A stretch of 64,000 nt of DNA from Candidatus Peribacteria bacterium RIFOXYB1_FULL_54_35 (GCA_001787755.1 MFYJ01000001.1:23105-87104), one strand, 5' to 3'; positions 1 to 8,749 are shown, numbered from the stretch's first letter. A program made the numbers and translations. The notes: generated by a model from the sequence alone, not told the origin.

Positions 1-244
1 GCAGAAGATCTTTCCCAAGGGGAACAGACCGGTCATCACGGTCAACGAAGAACCCTTCAGTACACCATGGGACAGGCTGCAGTTTCCACCCCTTCTCCTC
101 TGCCCACCGCTTCAACTCCTCTGCGGAGGAAAGGATGGTATTGCTGCGCACGCACCTGCGCAGCGGCTTGCTGCTGTACTCTCTCAGTGTGGAGAGATCA
201 GTGAAGCCGGCATAGCGATCGAAGGGATGGTCAGACACTGGCAA
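1..244 (-). CDS. Partial NOL1/NOP2/Sun-family rRNA cytosine-C5 methyltransferase (N-terminal part)
   Basis: The gene runs off the left edge, so only about 81 N-terminal codons are visible. They match the start of RsmB/RsmF-like (Nol1/Nop2/Sun) SAM-dependent m5C methyltransferases: RYAGFTDL, then KPLRRCVRSNT, then KLQPVPWCTEGFFVD and PLGKDLL, which is the conserved order before the Rossmann domain. The catalytic cysteines and SAM site would lie outside the window. The frame is open up to an ATT at 315. I chose TTG at 244 (GTG at 238 is equally possible) because no ATG is in frame. It is divergent from the next gene. Family assignment is good; the start is uncertain. Confidence 0.7.
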   Translation of the reverse strand, partial: MPVSDHPFDRYAGFTDLSTLREYSSKPLRRCVRSNTILSSAEELKRWAEEKGWKLQPVPWCTEGFFVDRDDRSVPLGKDLL

Positions 245-386
245 GAGAGGAAAATCCTGCTGCCGTATTCTGACAGAATTACCCGCAGGAGGAACTTCAT
301 TCCAGGTAATTCAATGCAGTGAACTGAAATGGGAAGACCATTGACTACTCAATAGTTTTTTGTACCATGCTATTCGAATCAATCGA

Positions 387-884
387 ATGAACCTCCTGAG
401 CAATCTCACCCATCTCTTCCAGCCAAGCGGAGCAGCACCCGCCGGAGAAGTCCCCGTCGTCGTTTCGGAGCAGGAGGCGCTGATTGCAGAGTGGCGTGGG
501 CAGGTGGCACAGATCACTGCTCTCACGAGGAATCCCCAAGCCGATTCAGGGGAAATCACCTCACTCATGCTTGCCGCATACCGCTCAGGCCGCCACATAG
601 AACACAGGCTCGGTTCTTTTCCCGATACTCTGGGGCAGGAAAAACAAGCGCTAGTCGACGCAATTGCTCGGCTGTGGCTGGAGTGCAAAATGCTCATGGT
701 AGACCTCCTGCTCGGAAACGATATGAAAGGCGCAAAGATTATGAGGATGCGCATGAGTACTATGTGCAGGCTTGGGGAAATGCTGGGCTGCCTCAACCGA
801 TTGCCGGGTCACGATAACTACGAACAGGAACCAATCGTGGATGCGGAAGAACTGGATAGACGGTTCGGACCCCTTGCAGCCTAG
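387..884 (+). CDS. Hypothetical helical protein
   Basis: A 165-aa protein from ATG 387; an in-frame TTG at 360 would add nine residues. I do not recognise the family. It is largely alpha-helical by composition, soluble, with no signal peptide or membrane segment; the middle (about residues 40-125) carries regularly spaced Leu/Met/Ala and basic residues, as in a helical bundle. The C-terminus is acidic. It converges on leuS with only 5 nt between the stop codons. The large open frame on the opposite strand (311-796) is poorer in composition and I treat it as a shadow. Confidence 0.5.
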   Translation: MNLLSNLTHLFQPSGAAPAGEVPVVVSEQEALIAEWRGQVAQITALTRNPQADSGEITSLMLAAYRSGRHIEHRLGSFPDTLGQEKQALVDAIARLWLECKMLMVDLLLGNDMKGAKIMRMRMSTMCRLGEMLGCLNRLPGHDNYEQEPIVDAEELDRRFGPLAA

Positions 885-889
885 GGAGG

Positions 890-3370
890 CTACGCCACAA
901 CGAGACTCACGAGCCTGCCGGGGATGTACATCTCCTTCTTGATCTTCTTCCCCTCAAGATGCCGCTGCACATTCTCTTCCGCTTTCGCAAACTCGAGCGC
1001 TTCCTTTTCGGTGATGTCCGGTGAAGCCGTGAACTCCCCGCGGACCTTGCCGTTCACCTGCACAACGATCGTGATAGTGCTCGCTACGAGCTGTGATGCA
1101 TCGTAGCCCGGCCAATCCTGATCGATAACAAACCCTTTCCCGCCGGAATACTCCCACACTTCTTCCGCCAGATGCGGTGCGAGCGGTGCGAGCAGCGTGG
1201 CGTAGGTCCGGGCGGCATCAGGAGCGAGGACATCCTGCTTCTCCAGCACATTGAGGAGTTCCATGAGCGCACTGAGCGCCGTGTTGAAGTGCAGGCGTTC
1301 GATGTCCTCGGTCACTTTCTTCACGGTGGCATGCAGCTTTGAAGTCACCTGGGCATCCACCTGATCAACTTTTTTGTTCAATTTGCGTCCCGAGGGCAAC
1401 TTCTCCGAGTACAGCCTCCACACACGCTGCACGAAGCGGTCCACGCCTTTTATGCCCGTATCGCTCCAGTCCCCCCCCTCTGTGAAAGGCCCCATGAACA
1501 TGAGATACAAGCGGAAGACATCGGAGCCGTACTTCTCGACGAAGGAATCCGGTGAGACGACGTTCCCTTTCGATTTGCTCATTTTCGCCCCCTTGTTCGT
1601 GATCACGCCCTGGTGGATAAGCCGCTGGTACTGCTCCTCGTGCTGGATGAATCCGAAGTCCTTCAGCGCCATCCCTACGAAGCGCGCGTAGATGAGATGC
1701 ATGCACGCGTGTTCCGCACCGCCAATGTAGCAATCCACCGGCATCCACTTCTCCTCGAGCTTCGGATCAACAAGGGCTCCGCTCGAGAGCGGGCGCTGGC
1801 GGTACTCCTTCGCATCGTTCTGCGCAGCAAGATACATGAGGGAGTAGTAGCTCGAGCAGACGAAGGTATCCATAGTGTCGCATTCCGGCGTCCATCCTTT
1901 CCCGAAGATCTTCTCGACTCGCTTTTTCAATTCCGGCGATCCGGCGATCGGCGATGTCCCCGTCGGCTTGAACTCGACATCCGTTGGGAGGAGCCACGGG
2001 AGGTGCTTCTCGGGAACGGTGTGCGGATTCCCCTCAGGATCGTAGACGATCGGGATGAGCGCGCCCCAGTAGCGCTGGCGGGAGATGAGCCAGTCGCGGA
2101 GACGGTACGTCGTTACGCGCTTCCCGTACTTCTTCTCCTCAAGGAAATTCATAATGCGCTCCTTCGCTTCCATGATGGGCAGGCTGTCGAGGAAGGAAGA
2201 ATTCACCATCGTCCCGGCTTCCTCCTGAACCTGCTCAGGACGTGTGATAAAGCTCGTGTCGCCGTCGGGGCCGACGACGACCCGGATGACGGGAATGCGG
2301 AACTCCTGCGCGAATTCAAAATCCCGGAGATCGTGGCCGGGAACGCCGACTACTGCCCCCGTCCCGAACCCCGCAAGGACGAAGTCGGACACCCAAATCG
2401 GCATCTTCGCTCCGTTGAGGTTGTTGATCGCCTCGTACCCCGTGAATGCGCCGGTCTTCTTCCGGCCTTCCTCCTGGCGTTCCAGCTCCGTCTTCTTCTT
2501 CGTAGCCTCGAGGTACGCCGCAACGGCTCCCTTCTCTTTCGAGGGTAGAGCTCCACTGGCGACCTTTTGCGCAAAGGGGTGTTCGGGTGCGAGGACAATA
2601 AAGGTCGCACCGAAATTTGTGTCGGGGCGGGTGGTGAAGCAGACGATTCGTTCGTTGCAGCCATCCACCAAGTATGTGATGTCGATACCTTCCTTCTTCC
2701 CGATCCAGTTCCTCTGCATCGCCTTCGTCTTCTCGGGCCAGTCGAGCGTATCTAAGTTCTTGAGAAGACGCTCCACAAAGTCGGTGATCTTCCAGTACCA
2801 CTGGGCAAGCGGTTTCTGCACGACAACCGTGTCGCACCGCTCGCATGTGCCGTCCTGGCATTGCTCATTCGCGAGGACCGTCTGACAGCTCGGACAGAAA
2901 TTCACGTTCCCCTCCTGCTTGTACGCAAGCCCGTGGGCGAACATCTGAAGAAAGAGCCACTGCGTCCACTGGTAGTATTCCGGATGGCTGCTATTCGCGG
3001 AGTGAGTCCAGTCGTACATGCATCCCATCCGCTTCAGCTGCCCGATCATGGTTTTCACGTTGTCGGCCGTGGATTTTGCGGGCGGAATACCCGACTTGAT
3101 CGCGTAGTTCTCTGCGGGGAGGCCGAATGCATCGAACCCCATCGGCGAGAAGACATCGAACCCCTGCATCCGCTTAAACCGTGCGAGTGAATCGGCAGGA
3201 CCGAAGTTGTACCAGTGGCCAACGTGGAGCTTGTCCCCGCTCGGGTACGGCCACATGACGTGGGTGTAGTATGGATTCTTGGCTTTCTTGAGATCGATGC
3301 TGAAAATCTTCGCCTCCTCCCATTTCTTCTGCCATTTGGCTTCGACTGCTGCTGGATCGTACTGTGACAT
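890..3370 (-). CDS. leuS: Leucyl-tRNA synthetase
   Basis: Class Ia synthetase that charges tRNA-Leu and edits mischarged products. At 826 aa it has the usual bacterial length. Visible elements: the ATP-binding HVGH signature at residues 49-52, a four-Cys zinc knuckle (CPSC...C...CERC) near residues 158-180, the CP1 editing region with T-rich and GTGAVVGVPGHD motifs near 340, the KMSKS loop at residues 596-600, and the C-terminal anticodon-binding and LeuRS-specific domains. Upstream of the ATG (3370) there is no Shine-Dalgarno sequence; a TACGCT -10-like hexamer ends 9 nt before the ATG. Single-gene transcription unit, divergent from der. Confidence 0.97.
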   Translation of the reverse strand: MSQYDPAAVEAKWQKKWEEAKIFSIDLKKAKNPYYTHVMWPYPSGDKLHVGHWYNFGPADSLARFKRMQGFDVFSPMGFDAFGLPAENYAIKSGIPPAKSTADNVKTMIGQLKRMGCMYDWTHSANSSHPEYYQWTQWLFLQMFAHGLAYKQEGNVNFCPSCQTVLANEQCQDGTCERCDTVVVQKPLAQWYWKITDFVERLLKNLDTLDWPEKTKAMQRNWIGKKEGIDITYLVDGCNERIVCFTTRPDTNFGATFIVLAPEHPFAQKVASGALPSKEKGAVAAYLEATKKKTELERQEEGRKKTGAFTGYEAINNLNGAKMPIWVSDFVLAGFGTGAVVGVPGHDLRDFEFAQEFRIPVIRVVVGPDGDTSFITRPEQVQEEAGTMVNSSFLDSLPIMEAKERIMNFLEEKKYGKRVTTYRLRDWLISRQRYWGALIPIVYDPEGNPHTVPEKHLPWLLPTDVEFKPTGTSPIAGSPELKKRVEKIFGKGWTPECDTMDTFVCSSYYSLMYLAAQNDAKEYRQRPLSSGALVDPKLEEKWMPVDCYIGGAEHACMHLIYARFVGMALKDFGFIQHEEQYQRLIHQGVITNKGAKMSKSKGNVVSPDSFVEKYGSDVFRLYLMFMGPFTEGGDWSDTGIKGVDRFVQRVWRLYSEKLPSGRKLNKKVDQVDAQVTSKLHATVKKVTEDIERLHFNTALSALMELLNVLEKQDVLAPDAARTYATLLAPLAPHLAEEVWEYSGGKGFVIDQDWPGYDASQLVASTITIVVQVNGKVRGEFTASPDITEKEALEFAKAEENVQRHLEGKKIKKEMYIPGRLVSLVVA

Positions 3371-3407
3371 AGCGCAGATAGCGTAGCGAGAACCGCAACA
3401 TTTTCCT

Positions 3408-3550
3408 ACTGATACTCCTCCGCGTTTAAAAGGGTTATCAATGGGTTACAGATACATGGCAGGAGTTCTTGGCTCAGGTAAACGCTACGGGGTACGAGAG
3501 GAGGTAGTATCTGGTTCTCTGAATAGCTGCCTTTTAAGCGCAACTTAGTA
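3408..3550. repeat. Degenerate inverted repeat between leuS and der
   Basis: The 229-bp divergent gap holds an imperfect inverted repeat. The clearest paired words are GCGTTTAAAAGG near 3430 and CCTTTTAAGCGC near 3532 (11 of 12 pair), with GATACTCCTCC near 3416 opposing GGAGGTAGTATC near 3502. It resembles the other short-word inverted repeats of this window, but lies between divergent genes and so is not a simple shared terminator. Confidence 0.5.
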
Positions 3551-3582
3551 TGAGAAAACACACAGAGCGGGAGGAGATCTGC

Positions 3583-3588
3583 TACAAT
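3583..3588 (+). promoter_or_regulatory. Putative -10 element of der, 11 nt before ATG
   Basis: TACAAT at 3583-3588 precedes the der ATG (3600) by 11 nt, so transcription would start about 4-5 nt before the ATG. The purine run GAGGAG at 3572 would lie upstream of the transcription start and could not serve as a ribosome site for that transcript. No strong -35 is visible. Confidence 0.5.
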
Positions 3589-3599
3589 GACCGTCTCCT

Positions 3600-4946
3600 A
3601 TGTCCAAGCTGCCTACTGTAGCCATTGTCGGCCGGCCCAATACCGGGAAATCGACGCTCTTCAACAGGCTCATCGGCCGAAGGAAATCCATTGTCAGTGA
3701 CATCCCGGGCACCACGCGGGACCATGTTGCACAGAGAGTGGAAGGGCAGCAGGTCGACTACCTGCTTGTTGACACCGGCGGAATGGGGGGAGGAACGGAG
3801 GACAGCGACCTCGAAGGTGACGTACACAAACAATCACTCCTTGCCCTCGAACATGCAGACGTGATTGTCCTCACCATCAACAGCCGCGAAGACCTCACAT
3901 CGAGCGACTTTGAAATCATCGATACGCTGCGGAAGAGCAAGCGCGCCCACGTGCCTGTCATTCTCGCGGCAACCAAATGCGATAATCCCGAGGAGATAGA
4001 GAGAGCACTCCCACAGTACTTCGGACTTGGTATTTCAGAGAATGTACTTGCCACCAGTGCCCCGCACAAAGTGGGGATCGACGATCTGCGGAACGCCATG
4101 GAGCAGGCACTCCTCTCCCTCCACTTCCGGAAAGAAGCGTCCGGAACGCCTTCCCAGAAACCGAACATTGCCATTATTGGGAAACCCAATGTCGGCAAGA
4201 GCTCCATCGTGAATGCTATGATGAGCGAGACACAACGAGCCAAATCACCCCTTCTGGTCTCGGAAATCCCCGGAACCACACGTGATTCCACAGACACCGT
4301 GATCCGTTACCACGATCAGGAGTATGTCTTCATGGATACCGCCGGAATGAAGCGGCGGAAACAGACTGTCGATAACGAGATCGAGATTCATTCCTACTTC
4401 CGCAGCGTGCAAGCTCTCGAACGGTGTGATATCTGTGTGCTGATACTCGATATACAGGAACCAGTTTCAAGACAGGATAAGCGCATCGCTGCCATGGCAG
4501 TGGAAGAAGGGAAAGGGCTCATCATCCTGCTGAACAAAATCGACCTGCTTCCAACCCCCCAGAAACAGGAGGCACTTGACCATACCGAGCGCATGCTGCA
4601 ATTTTGCCGCTTCGCGCCTATCATCCCCTGCTCCGCAGAAACACGTGAAGGGCTCTTAAAACTCTTTGATGTCATTGAATCCGTGCAACGGAACCGCTCG
4701 CGAAGAATACCGACGAAGGATCTCCACCGCTGGTTCCAGGATGCCGTCGCAGGACAACCAATGGGATCTCTCGCAAGTTCCAAACACCTCACGCAGGCCG
4801 AGGAACTCCCACCGACCTTTGTGATTTTCGTGAAAGACCCACAGAAGGTGCAAATCTCGCAACTCCGGGCGCTCGAAAACAATCTTCGGCGTACCTACGC
4901 ATTCGAAGGAACACCTATCCGCTGGATCACGAAAGTAAGCAGCTAG
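3600..4946 (+). CDS. der: GTPase Der (EngA), ribosome assembly factor
   Basis: Double-GTPase that helps assemble the large ribosomal subunit. The 448 residues contain two tandem G domains and a C-terminal KH-like domain, the normal Der layout. First domain: P-loop GRPNTGKST (11-19), DTGG, and a G4 motif read as TKCD. Second domain: GKPNVGKSS (about 192-200), DTAGM, and a canonical NKID. The first G4 therefore has Thr in place of the usual Asn, a tolerated but notable change for guanine recognition. The start at 3600 gives MSKLPTVAIVGRPN, as expected. The stop overlaps the stop of the convergent LOG-family gene by 4 nt. Confidence 0.96.
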   Translation: MSKLPTVAIVGRPNTGKSTLFNRLIGRRKSIVSDIPGTTRDHVAQRVEGQQVDYLLVDTGGMGGGTEDSDLEGDVHKQSLLALEHADVIVLTINSREDLTSSDFEIIDTLRKSKRAHVPVILAATKCDNPEEIERALPQYFGLGISENVLATSAPHKVGIDDLRNAMEQALLSLHFRKEASGTPSQKPNIAIIGKPNVGKSSIVNAMMSETQRAKSPLLVSEIPGTTRDSTDTVIRYHDQEYVFMDTAGMKRRKQTVDNEIEIHSYFRSVQALERCDICVLILDIQEPVSRQDKRIAAMAVEEGKGLIILLNKIDLLPTPQKQEALDHTERMLQFCRFAPIIPCSAETREGLLKLFDVIESVQRNRSRRIPTKDLHRWFQDAVAGQPMGSLASSKHLTQAEELPPTFVIFVKDPQKVQISQLRALENNLRRTYAFEGTPIRWITKVSS

Positions 4947-5629
4947 CCCCGCGAGCCGGGTTCTGCACTCCTCGTCTCCTCCTCGAGAACTCCTTCCAGC
5001 TCATGCTGTTCCCGCCGTCCCTCCGGCTTGTTATCGTCGATGACACGGCCATCTTCGTGAATGGGGAGCGGATACTCCTTAATAGCCTTCTCCAGCTTGT
5101 CCATCAGGACAGCAGGATCACTATCAAATACCATATTCGGTGCCACCTTTCTCTGGCAGAGATCTTCGATAATATGAGGAATAGAATCGCTGATTCCTCC
5201 CGTTTCCGTCAGCACTCCTATGGGACGCCCTTCTTCATAGGCGATGGTCAATTCATTGAGCGTGCCAATTCCTCCGCCAACGATCACGATGGCATCCGAT
5301 GACCGAATATTGATGATGTCACGCTCCATGAACCCCATGCCGGTGAAAAGGATCATGTCATGAGTGTGCGGAGACTTGTACTCGTGGATATGGGCATGTT
5401 TGGAAAAAGCGGGAGAAACACCAATGGTAAAACCGCCTGCCTCCTTCGCGCCGAGCAGCGCGTCATTCGGCAGCCCCGGGCAAGCACCGTTGATGAAGAT
5501 ATATCCGCGTTTGCCAATCTCCTGACCAAGCTTACGAGCCATTGTCCGCGCATGTTTGAACTCAATCTGCGGGCCGGATGCCGATCCCATGACTCCAATC
5601 TTGAGTTGATGTGCATTCTTTTCCACCAT
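4943..5629 (-). CDS. LOG/SLOG-family protein (TIGR00725-like Rossmann fold)
   Basis: A 228-aa protein of the SLOG superfamily, which binds nucleotides or nucleotide-derived ligands and includes cytokinin-activating LOG proteins. Seen: N-terminal IGVMGSASG strand-loop, GACPGLPNDAL, a MERD helix (FMERDIINIRSSDA) and the signature GGGIGTLNEL followed by YEEGRPIGVL. The classical LOG signature is PGGxGTxxE, so this is a divergent branch and the substrate is unknown. The frame opens at 5668, but that ATG lies inside a TATAAT sequence; the ATG at 5629 follows TACACT by exactly 6 nt, the spacing seen at other genes here, so I place the start there. The C-terminus is acidic and low in complexity. Confidence 0.8.
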   Translation of the reverse strand: MVEKNAHQLKIGVMGSASGPQIEFKHARTMARKLGQEIGKRGYIFINGACPGLPNDALLGAKEAGGFTIGVSPAFSKHAHIHEYKSPHTHDMILFTGMGFMERDIINIRSSDAIVIVGGGIGTLNELTIAYEEGRPIGVLTETGGISDSIPHIIEDLCQRKVAPNMVFDSDPAVLMDKLEKAIKEYPLPIHEDGRVIDDNKPEGRREQHELEGVLEEETRSAEPGSRG

Positions 5630-5701
5630 AGAAACAGTGTAGCGGAGAATACATTTCTTTCCGATCATTATAGCCTAATTCATCTGTTGCATCAACGCTC
5701 C

Positions 5702-6706
5702 TTAGCGCATGAACAAATAGCGATTGACATTGTGTTCTTCATTAGTCACTGCGTAATGAATCTCTCCATCGCTCCCGTGAAGGTAGTACCAGTACGCACT
5801 CTCCTGGGGGTACAGCGCCGCAAGAAAACTCGCAATGCCCACACTGGCGATGGGACCAGGGGGAAGCCCACGGAACTTTCGCGTGTTGTACGGCGAATTC
5901 GTGTTCAGATCGGCCTGGGTGATGGCGTCTGTCTGCTTGTCCAGAATGTAACGCACCGTCGCATCCACACCAAGCCCCCGCCCGTCATCGAAACGCTTCC
6001 AGAGAATGCCTGAGACAACCGGCCGCTCGGTATCTGTGAGCGTTTCTTCCTCAATGAGAGATGCCATAGTGACGATCTCGTGCAGACTGCGCCCAGATTG
6101 CCCTATCACCGATTCATACGGTCCCACCACCTTCTTCCGGAATGTCGTGAGGAGACGCTCGAGAAAGAATTTTGGGTGAAAGTCCTCCTTGGCAACGAAG
6201 TACGTATCCGGATAGAGGTATCCCTCCACCTTCCCACCCCTCTGCGCAAGACCACCCACGGAAGGCAAAAACTCAAACGAGGAGAAGTCGCATTCCTGCG
6301 CGCAGCGCAAAATCTCCCCTGTTGCGCTGAAGCCGCGTTCTGCCATCAGTGCATCGATCTGCCGGACGGTGTACCCCTCCGGGATGGTGATGACCGCTTC
6401 ATCCGCCTTCCCGCTCTGCAGTACTTCCACTATCTGCTCAACAGCCATAGAAGGCCGGAGAACGAACTTCCCCGCCTGCAGAGAACCGGTCTCCCCCTTC
6501 AGCCGCACATAGAGTGTGAAGGCAAGAGGAGACCTGATCACTCCCCGTTCGTGCAGAAGATCTGCAATTTGCTGCACGGAAAGGCCTGTCTCAACCTTGA
6601 TGGTACTCCGTTCCTGGCTCGTACTCTCAACAGGGGCAAGTGCATTGAAGTACCAGAACACGGTGCCGCAGCCGAGAATGAGGAGAAGAAGAATGAGACG
6701 TCGCAT
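5702..6706 (-). CDS. mltG: Endolytic murein transglycosylase MltG (YceG family)
   Basis: Membrane-anchored lytic transglycosylase that terminates nascent glycan strands. 334 aa. An N-terminal TM anchor (about residues 3-20) is followed by a LysM-like subdomain (SVQQIADLLHERGVI), IPEGYTVRQID, and the YceG catalytic core. The catalytic glutamate is in MASLIEEET (about residue 219), followed by the expected second motif LGVDATVRYIL and the N-S-P-YNT segment. It lies 12 nt downstream of ybaB in the same orientation and is probably co-transcribed. No Shine-Dalgarno sequence precedes the ATG. Confidence 0.95.
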   Translation of the reverse strand: MRRLILLLLILGCGTVFWYFNALAPVESTSQERSTIKVETGLSVQQIADLLHERGVIRSPLAFTLYVRLKGETGSLQAGKFVLRPSMAVEQIVEVLQSGKADEAVITIPEGYTVRQIDALMAERGFSATGEILRCAQECDFSSFEFLPSVGGLAQRGGKVEGYLYPDTYFVAKEDFHPKFFLERLLTTFRKKVVGPYESVIGQSGRSLHEIVTMASLIEEETLTDTERPVVSGILWKRFDDGRGLGVDATVRYILDKQTDAITQADLNTNSPYNTRKFRGLPPGPIASVGIASFLAALYPQESAYWYYLHGSDGEIHYAVTNEEHNVNRYLFMR

Positions 6707-6718
6707 AGCGATGATTCG

Positions 6719-7030
6719 TTACTTTCCAAGACCCCGCATACCCTCTTCTGTAGGAAGACCCATATCCCCCAGCACCCCCTGCATCTGCTCAGCGGCTACA
6801 ACCTGCGCCTTCTTCAGTGCGCGGTTGAGCGCATCTATGAGACGCGGTGCTATCGATTCACGTGGTACCTCCTCGGCGATCTCAATACTCACCACTTCCT
6901 GTTCCCCGTTCACCACCACTTTCACTCCCTCCGCTTCCGCCTCCACATGTATTTTCTTCAGCAGTTTTCGCACTTTTTTGGCTTCCCGCTGCATACGGAA
7001 TAGATCCTTCGCTTGTGAGAGTGATGTCAT
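6719..7030 (-). CDS. ybaB: YbaB/EbfC-family nucleoid-associated protein
   Basis: A 103-aa dimeric DNA-binding protein of the YbaB/EbfC family. N-terminal helix with FRMQREAKKVRKLLKKIHVEAE, then the typical KVVVNGEQEVVSIEI strand pair, a central helix with ALNRALKKAQVVAAEQMQ, and a Gly-rich tail. Length and motif order match the family. The usual partner recR or dnaX is not adjacent; instead mltG follows. No Shine-Dalgarno sequence; a TAGCGT hexamer ends 9 nt before the ATG. Confidence 0.88.
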   Translation of the reverse strand: MTSLSQAKDLFRMQREAKKVRKLLKKIHVEAEAEGVKVVVNGEQEVVSIEIAEEVPRESIAPRLIDALNRALKKAQVVAAEQMQGVLGDMGLPTEEGMRGLGK

Positions 7031-7061
7031 AGCGGGCCTACGCTATCTGCTCCGGCCTCCC

Positions 7062-7240
7062 CTGACAAGAAACAAGATACAAATAATAAGATGCAAACAA
7101 ATGCCAAATCACACTGCCCAAGATCCAAACAATCCTTATTGGAATTTAGAGATTGCATATTCTTTGGAACGGCTTACAAATTGCACCTTGGACCTTGTTT
7201 GGAACAACTTGTTCTTTGCATCTTGGATCTTTCTTCCTGA
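7062..7240. repeat. Degenerate inverted repeat in divergent ybaB/DUF1622 gap
   Basis: Both arms are built from variants of the words CAAGATGCAAA and CAAACAA. Left arm about 7066-7133; right arm about 7176-7232 (TTGCACCTTGGACC, TTCTTTGCATCTTGGATC). Pairing is imperfect and the loop is about 40 nt. It overlaps the region just upstream of the promoter at 7247. Confidence 0.5.
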
Positions 7241-7246
7241 GGAAAA

Positions 7247-7275
7247 TTGAATTAAGAACAGAATTCAGCTATAAT
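7247..7275 (+). promoter_or_regulatory. Promoter of the DUF1622-like gene, leaderless
   Basis: TTGAAT (7247-7252), 17-bp spacer, TATAAT (7270-7275). The ATG is at 7282, exactly 6 nt after the -10 hexamer, so the predicted transcription start is the A of the start codon. This is the clearest leaderless case in the window. Confidence 0.85.
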
Positions 7276-7281
7276 GCTTCG

Positions 7282-7794
7282 ATGACACAAATAGAAGACA
7301 TTGCCAACGGAGCCCAACAGATTGTTGCAAATATTATGCAGAATGAAGACAGCTACACGGAAGTGGTTGAGGTACTGGAGCGCTCAGGCCTCGTCATCGG
7401 CCTGGATGTGTTTTCTGTTCTCATTGCAGCAGTCATCGGATACATCGGTGTCATTGTGATGACCTATGGCTGTTTCAAAGGTGTTTGGGACTTTTCCCTC
7501 AGCATCGGAAAACGCACAACACACAGGCACCTCCCGATGATCCGCATAGAACTGGGCAAGCACCTGGCACTGGGACTGGAATTCCTGGTAGGCAAAGATA
7601 TTGTGGAATCCATCGTCCACCCGACGTGGAACGATCTCGGCAAGCTTGGTGCCATCATCGCTCTGCGGACCGTCGTGACCGTCTTCCTCTCGCGCGAACT
7701 CAAAGAAGTGGAAGAGGAACTGAAAGTCGAAGGGCAGGAACTCGCGCTGGAAGAGCGGCGTTCGAAACTGGCGAGGCAGCAGAAGAGCGCTTAG
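7282..7794 (+). CDS. DUF1622-like membrane protein
   Basis: A 170-aa protein. N-terminal amphipathic helix (about 1-35), then a TM segment VFSVLIAAVIGYIGVIVMTY, a conserved cytoplasmic stretch (IRIELGKHLALGLEFLVGKDI), a second hydrophobic segment LGKLGAIIALRTVVTVFL, and a highly charged C-terminal coiled coil rich in Glu and Lys. The LEFLxxxDI...PTWNDLG...RT pattern matches DUF1622, small bacterial inner-membrane proteins of unknown function. The start is the ATG at 7282, set by the promoter; longer frames from 7153 run through the promoter. Confidence 0.8.
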   Translation: MTQIEDIANGAQQIVANIMQNEDSYTEVVEVLERSGLVIGLDVFSVLIAAVIGYIGVIVMTYGCFKGVWDFSLSIGKRTTHRHLPMIRIELGKHLALGLEFLVGKDIVESIVHPTWNDLGKLGAIIALRTVVTVFLSRELKEVEEELKVEGQELALEERRSKLARQQKSA

Positions 7795-7882
7795 TTTGAG
7801 GGAGGTAAATACTTTATGTTTTAGAAAGAACATAAATCTCACATTTGGGTTACAATCTTAGTATTGTTTCCCTTTTTTAGTG

Positions 7883-8692
7883 ATGCAAAGCAACTACTAC
7901 GTTTACGTGTATATCGACCCACGTAACTTTGAAGAGTTTTATTATGGCAAAGGAAAGGGCAACCGAAAGAATGCTCATCTGAAAGACAAAAAGGATTCCG
8001 AGAAAACAAACATAATCAAGGCCATACGAAAAGAAGGTTTGGAACCTATTGTAAAAGTAATTGCAAAAGACCTTACAGAGAAGGAAGCCTTATTGATCGA
8101 AAAAACTCTTATTTGGAAATTAGGAAAAAATCTGACCAATCTCTCATCGGGTCATTTTGCGGACAAATTCAGAAGGCACCACACTTTCCATCTCAATCTT
8201 AACGGCTTTGATTTTGAAAATGGCCTTTATTACGTAAATGTTGGCGAACGAAAAGGTGGGAACAGATCTTGGATTGATTGCAGAAAATTCGGCTTTCTAT
8301 CTGCAGGCCAACATCCCAAATACAGCAAACCCCTTCATACTTTGAATAAGGGTGACATTATTGTCGCCTATCTCAAATCTAAAGGATACGTCGGGATTGG
8401 GAAAATTACCGCGACAGCACAACGAGTAAATGATTTCAGAGTGAATGGTAAGCCTCTGCAGCACATGCAGTTATACAACAAGAACATCTTCAAAAACTGC
8501 CACAACAAAAATTCCGAGTATCTTGTTAAAGTTAAATGGATCAAATCCGTTTCAGCAGAAGAGGCCAAATGGGAGGCCGGTTTATATGCAATAGAATTGA
8601 TAAAAGCCTCATTAGAAAACCAGGATGCAACGATTAAATTCCTCGAAAAGGAATTCAAAGTCAGTTTTAGTGATCTATTATATGGGGCTTGA
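7883..8692 (+). CDS. GIY-YIG nuclease fused to an EVE/PUA-like domain
   Basis: A 269-aa two-domain protein. Residues about 4-95 form a GIY-YIG nuclease core: YVYVYIDPRN, then FYYGKGKGNR, then a helix with IIKAIRKEG and a conserved E in LIEKTLIWKLG. Residues about 110-190 resemble an EVE/PUA-like module: YYVNVGERKGGNRSW, GFLSAGQ, LNKGDIIVAYLKSKGYVGIGKI. EVE domains are known readers of modified bases, and fusions to nucleases act as modification-dependent restriction enzymes, so a defence role is a reasonable inference but is not shown. The gene is visibly richer in A+T and Lys/Asn codons than its neighbours, suggesting transfer. ATG 7883 or GTG 7880 may start it. Confidence 0.75.
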   Translation: MQSNYYVYVYIDPRNFEEFYYGKGKGNRKNAHLKDKKDSEKTNIIKAIRKEGLEPIVKVIAKDLTEKEALLIEKTLIWKLGKNLTNLSSGHFADKFRRHHTFHLNLNGFDFENGLYYVNVGERKGGNRSWIDCRKFGFLSAGQHPKYSKPLHTLNKGDIIVAYLKSKGYVGIGKITATAQRVNDFRVNGKPLQHMQLYNKNIFKNCHNKNSEYLVKVKWIKSVSAEEAKWEAGLYAIELIKASLENQDATIKFLEKEFKVSFSDLLYGA

Positions 8693-8704
8693 GAGGCATT
8701 AAGA

Positions 8705-8749
8705 TCAATTCCTCTGAATCACAATTCTGTCTTCAATCTCCTGATCAAC
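8705..8749 (-). pseudogene. Duplicated 3' end of the adjacent TraD-like gene
   Basis: Read on the minus strand, this 45-bp stretch encodes VDQEIEDRIVIQRN and a stop. The last codons of the intact gene (8823-8867) encode VDQEIEDRIGIQRS and a stop: 12 of 14 residues and 33 of 42 bases agree, at a fixed offset of 118 bp. Between the copies lies a palindrome-rich segment (8750-8822). This is a duplicated gene end, not a functional gene. Confidence 0.75.

Noticed and set aside
1613..2548. 311-aa open frame antisense to leuS
   Set aside because: leuS on the other strand has all family motifs; this frame is Arg/Leu-rich shadow.
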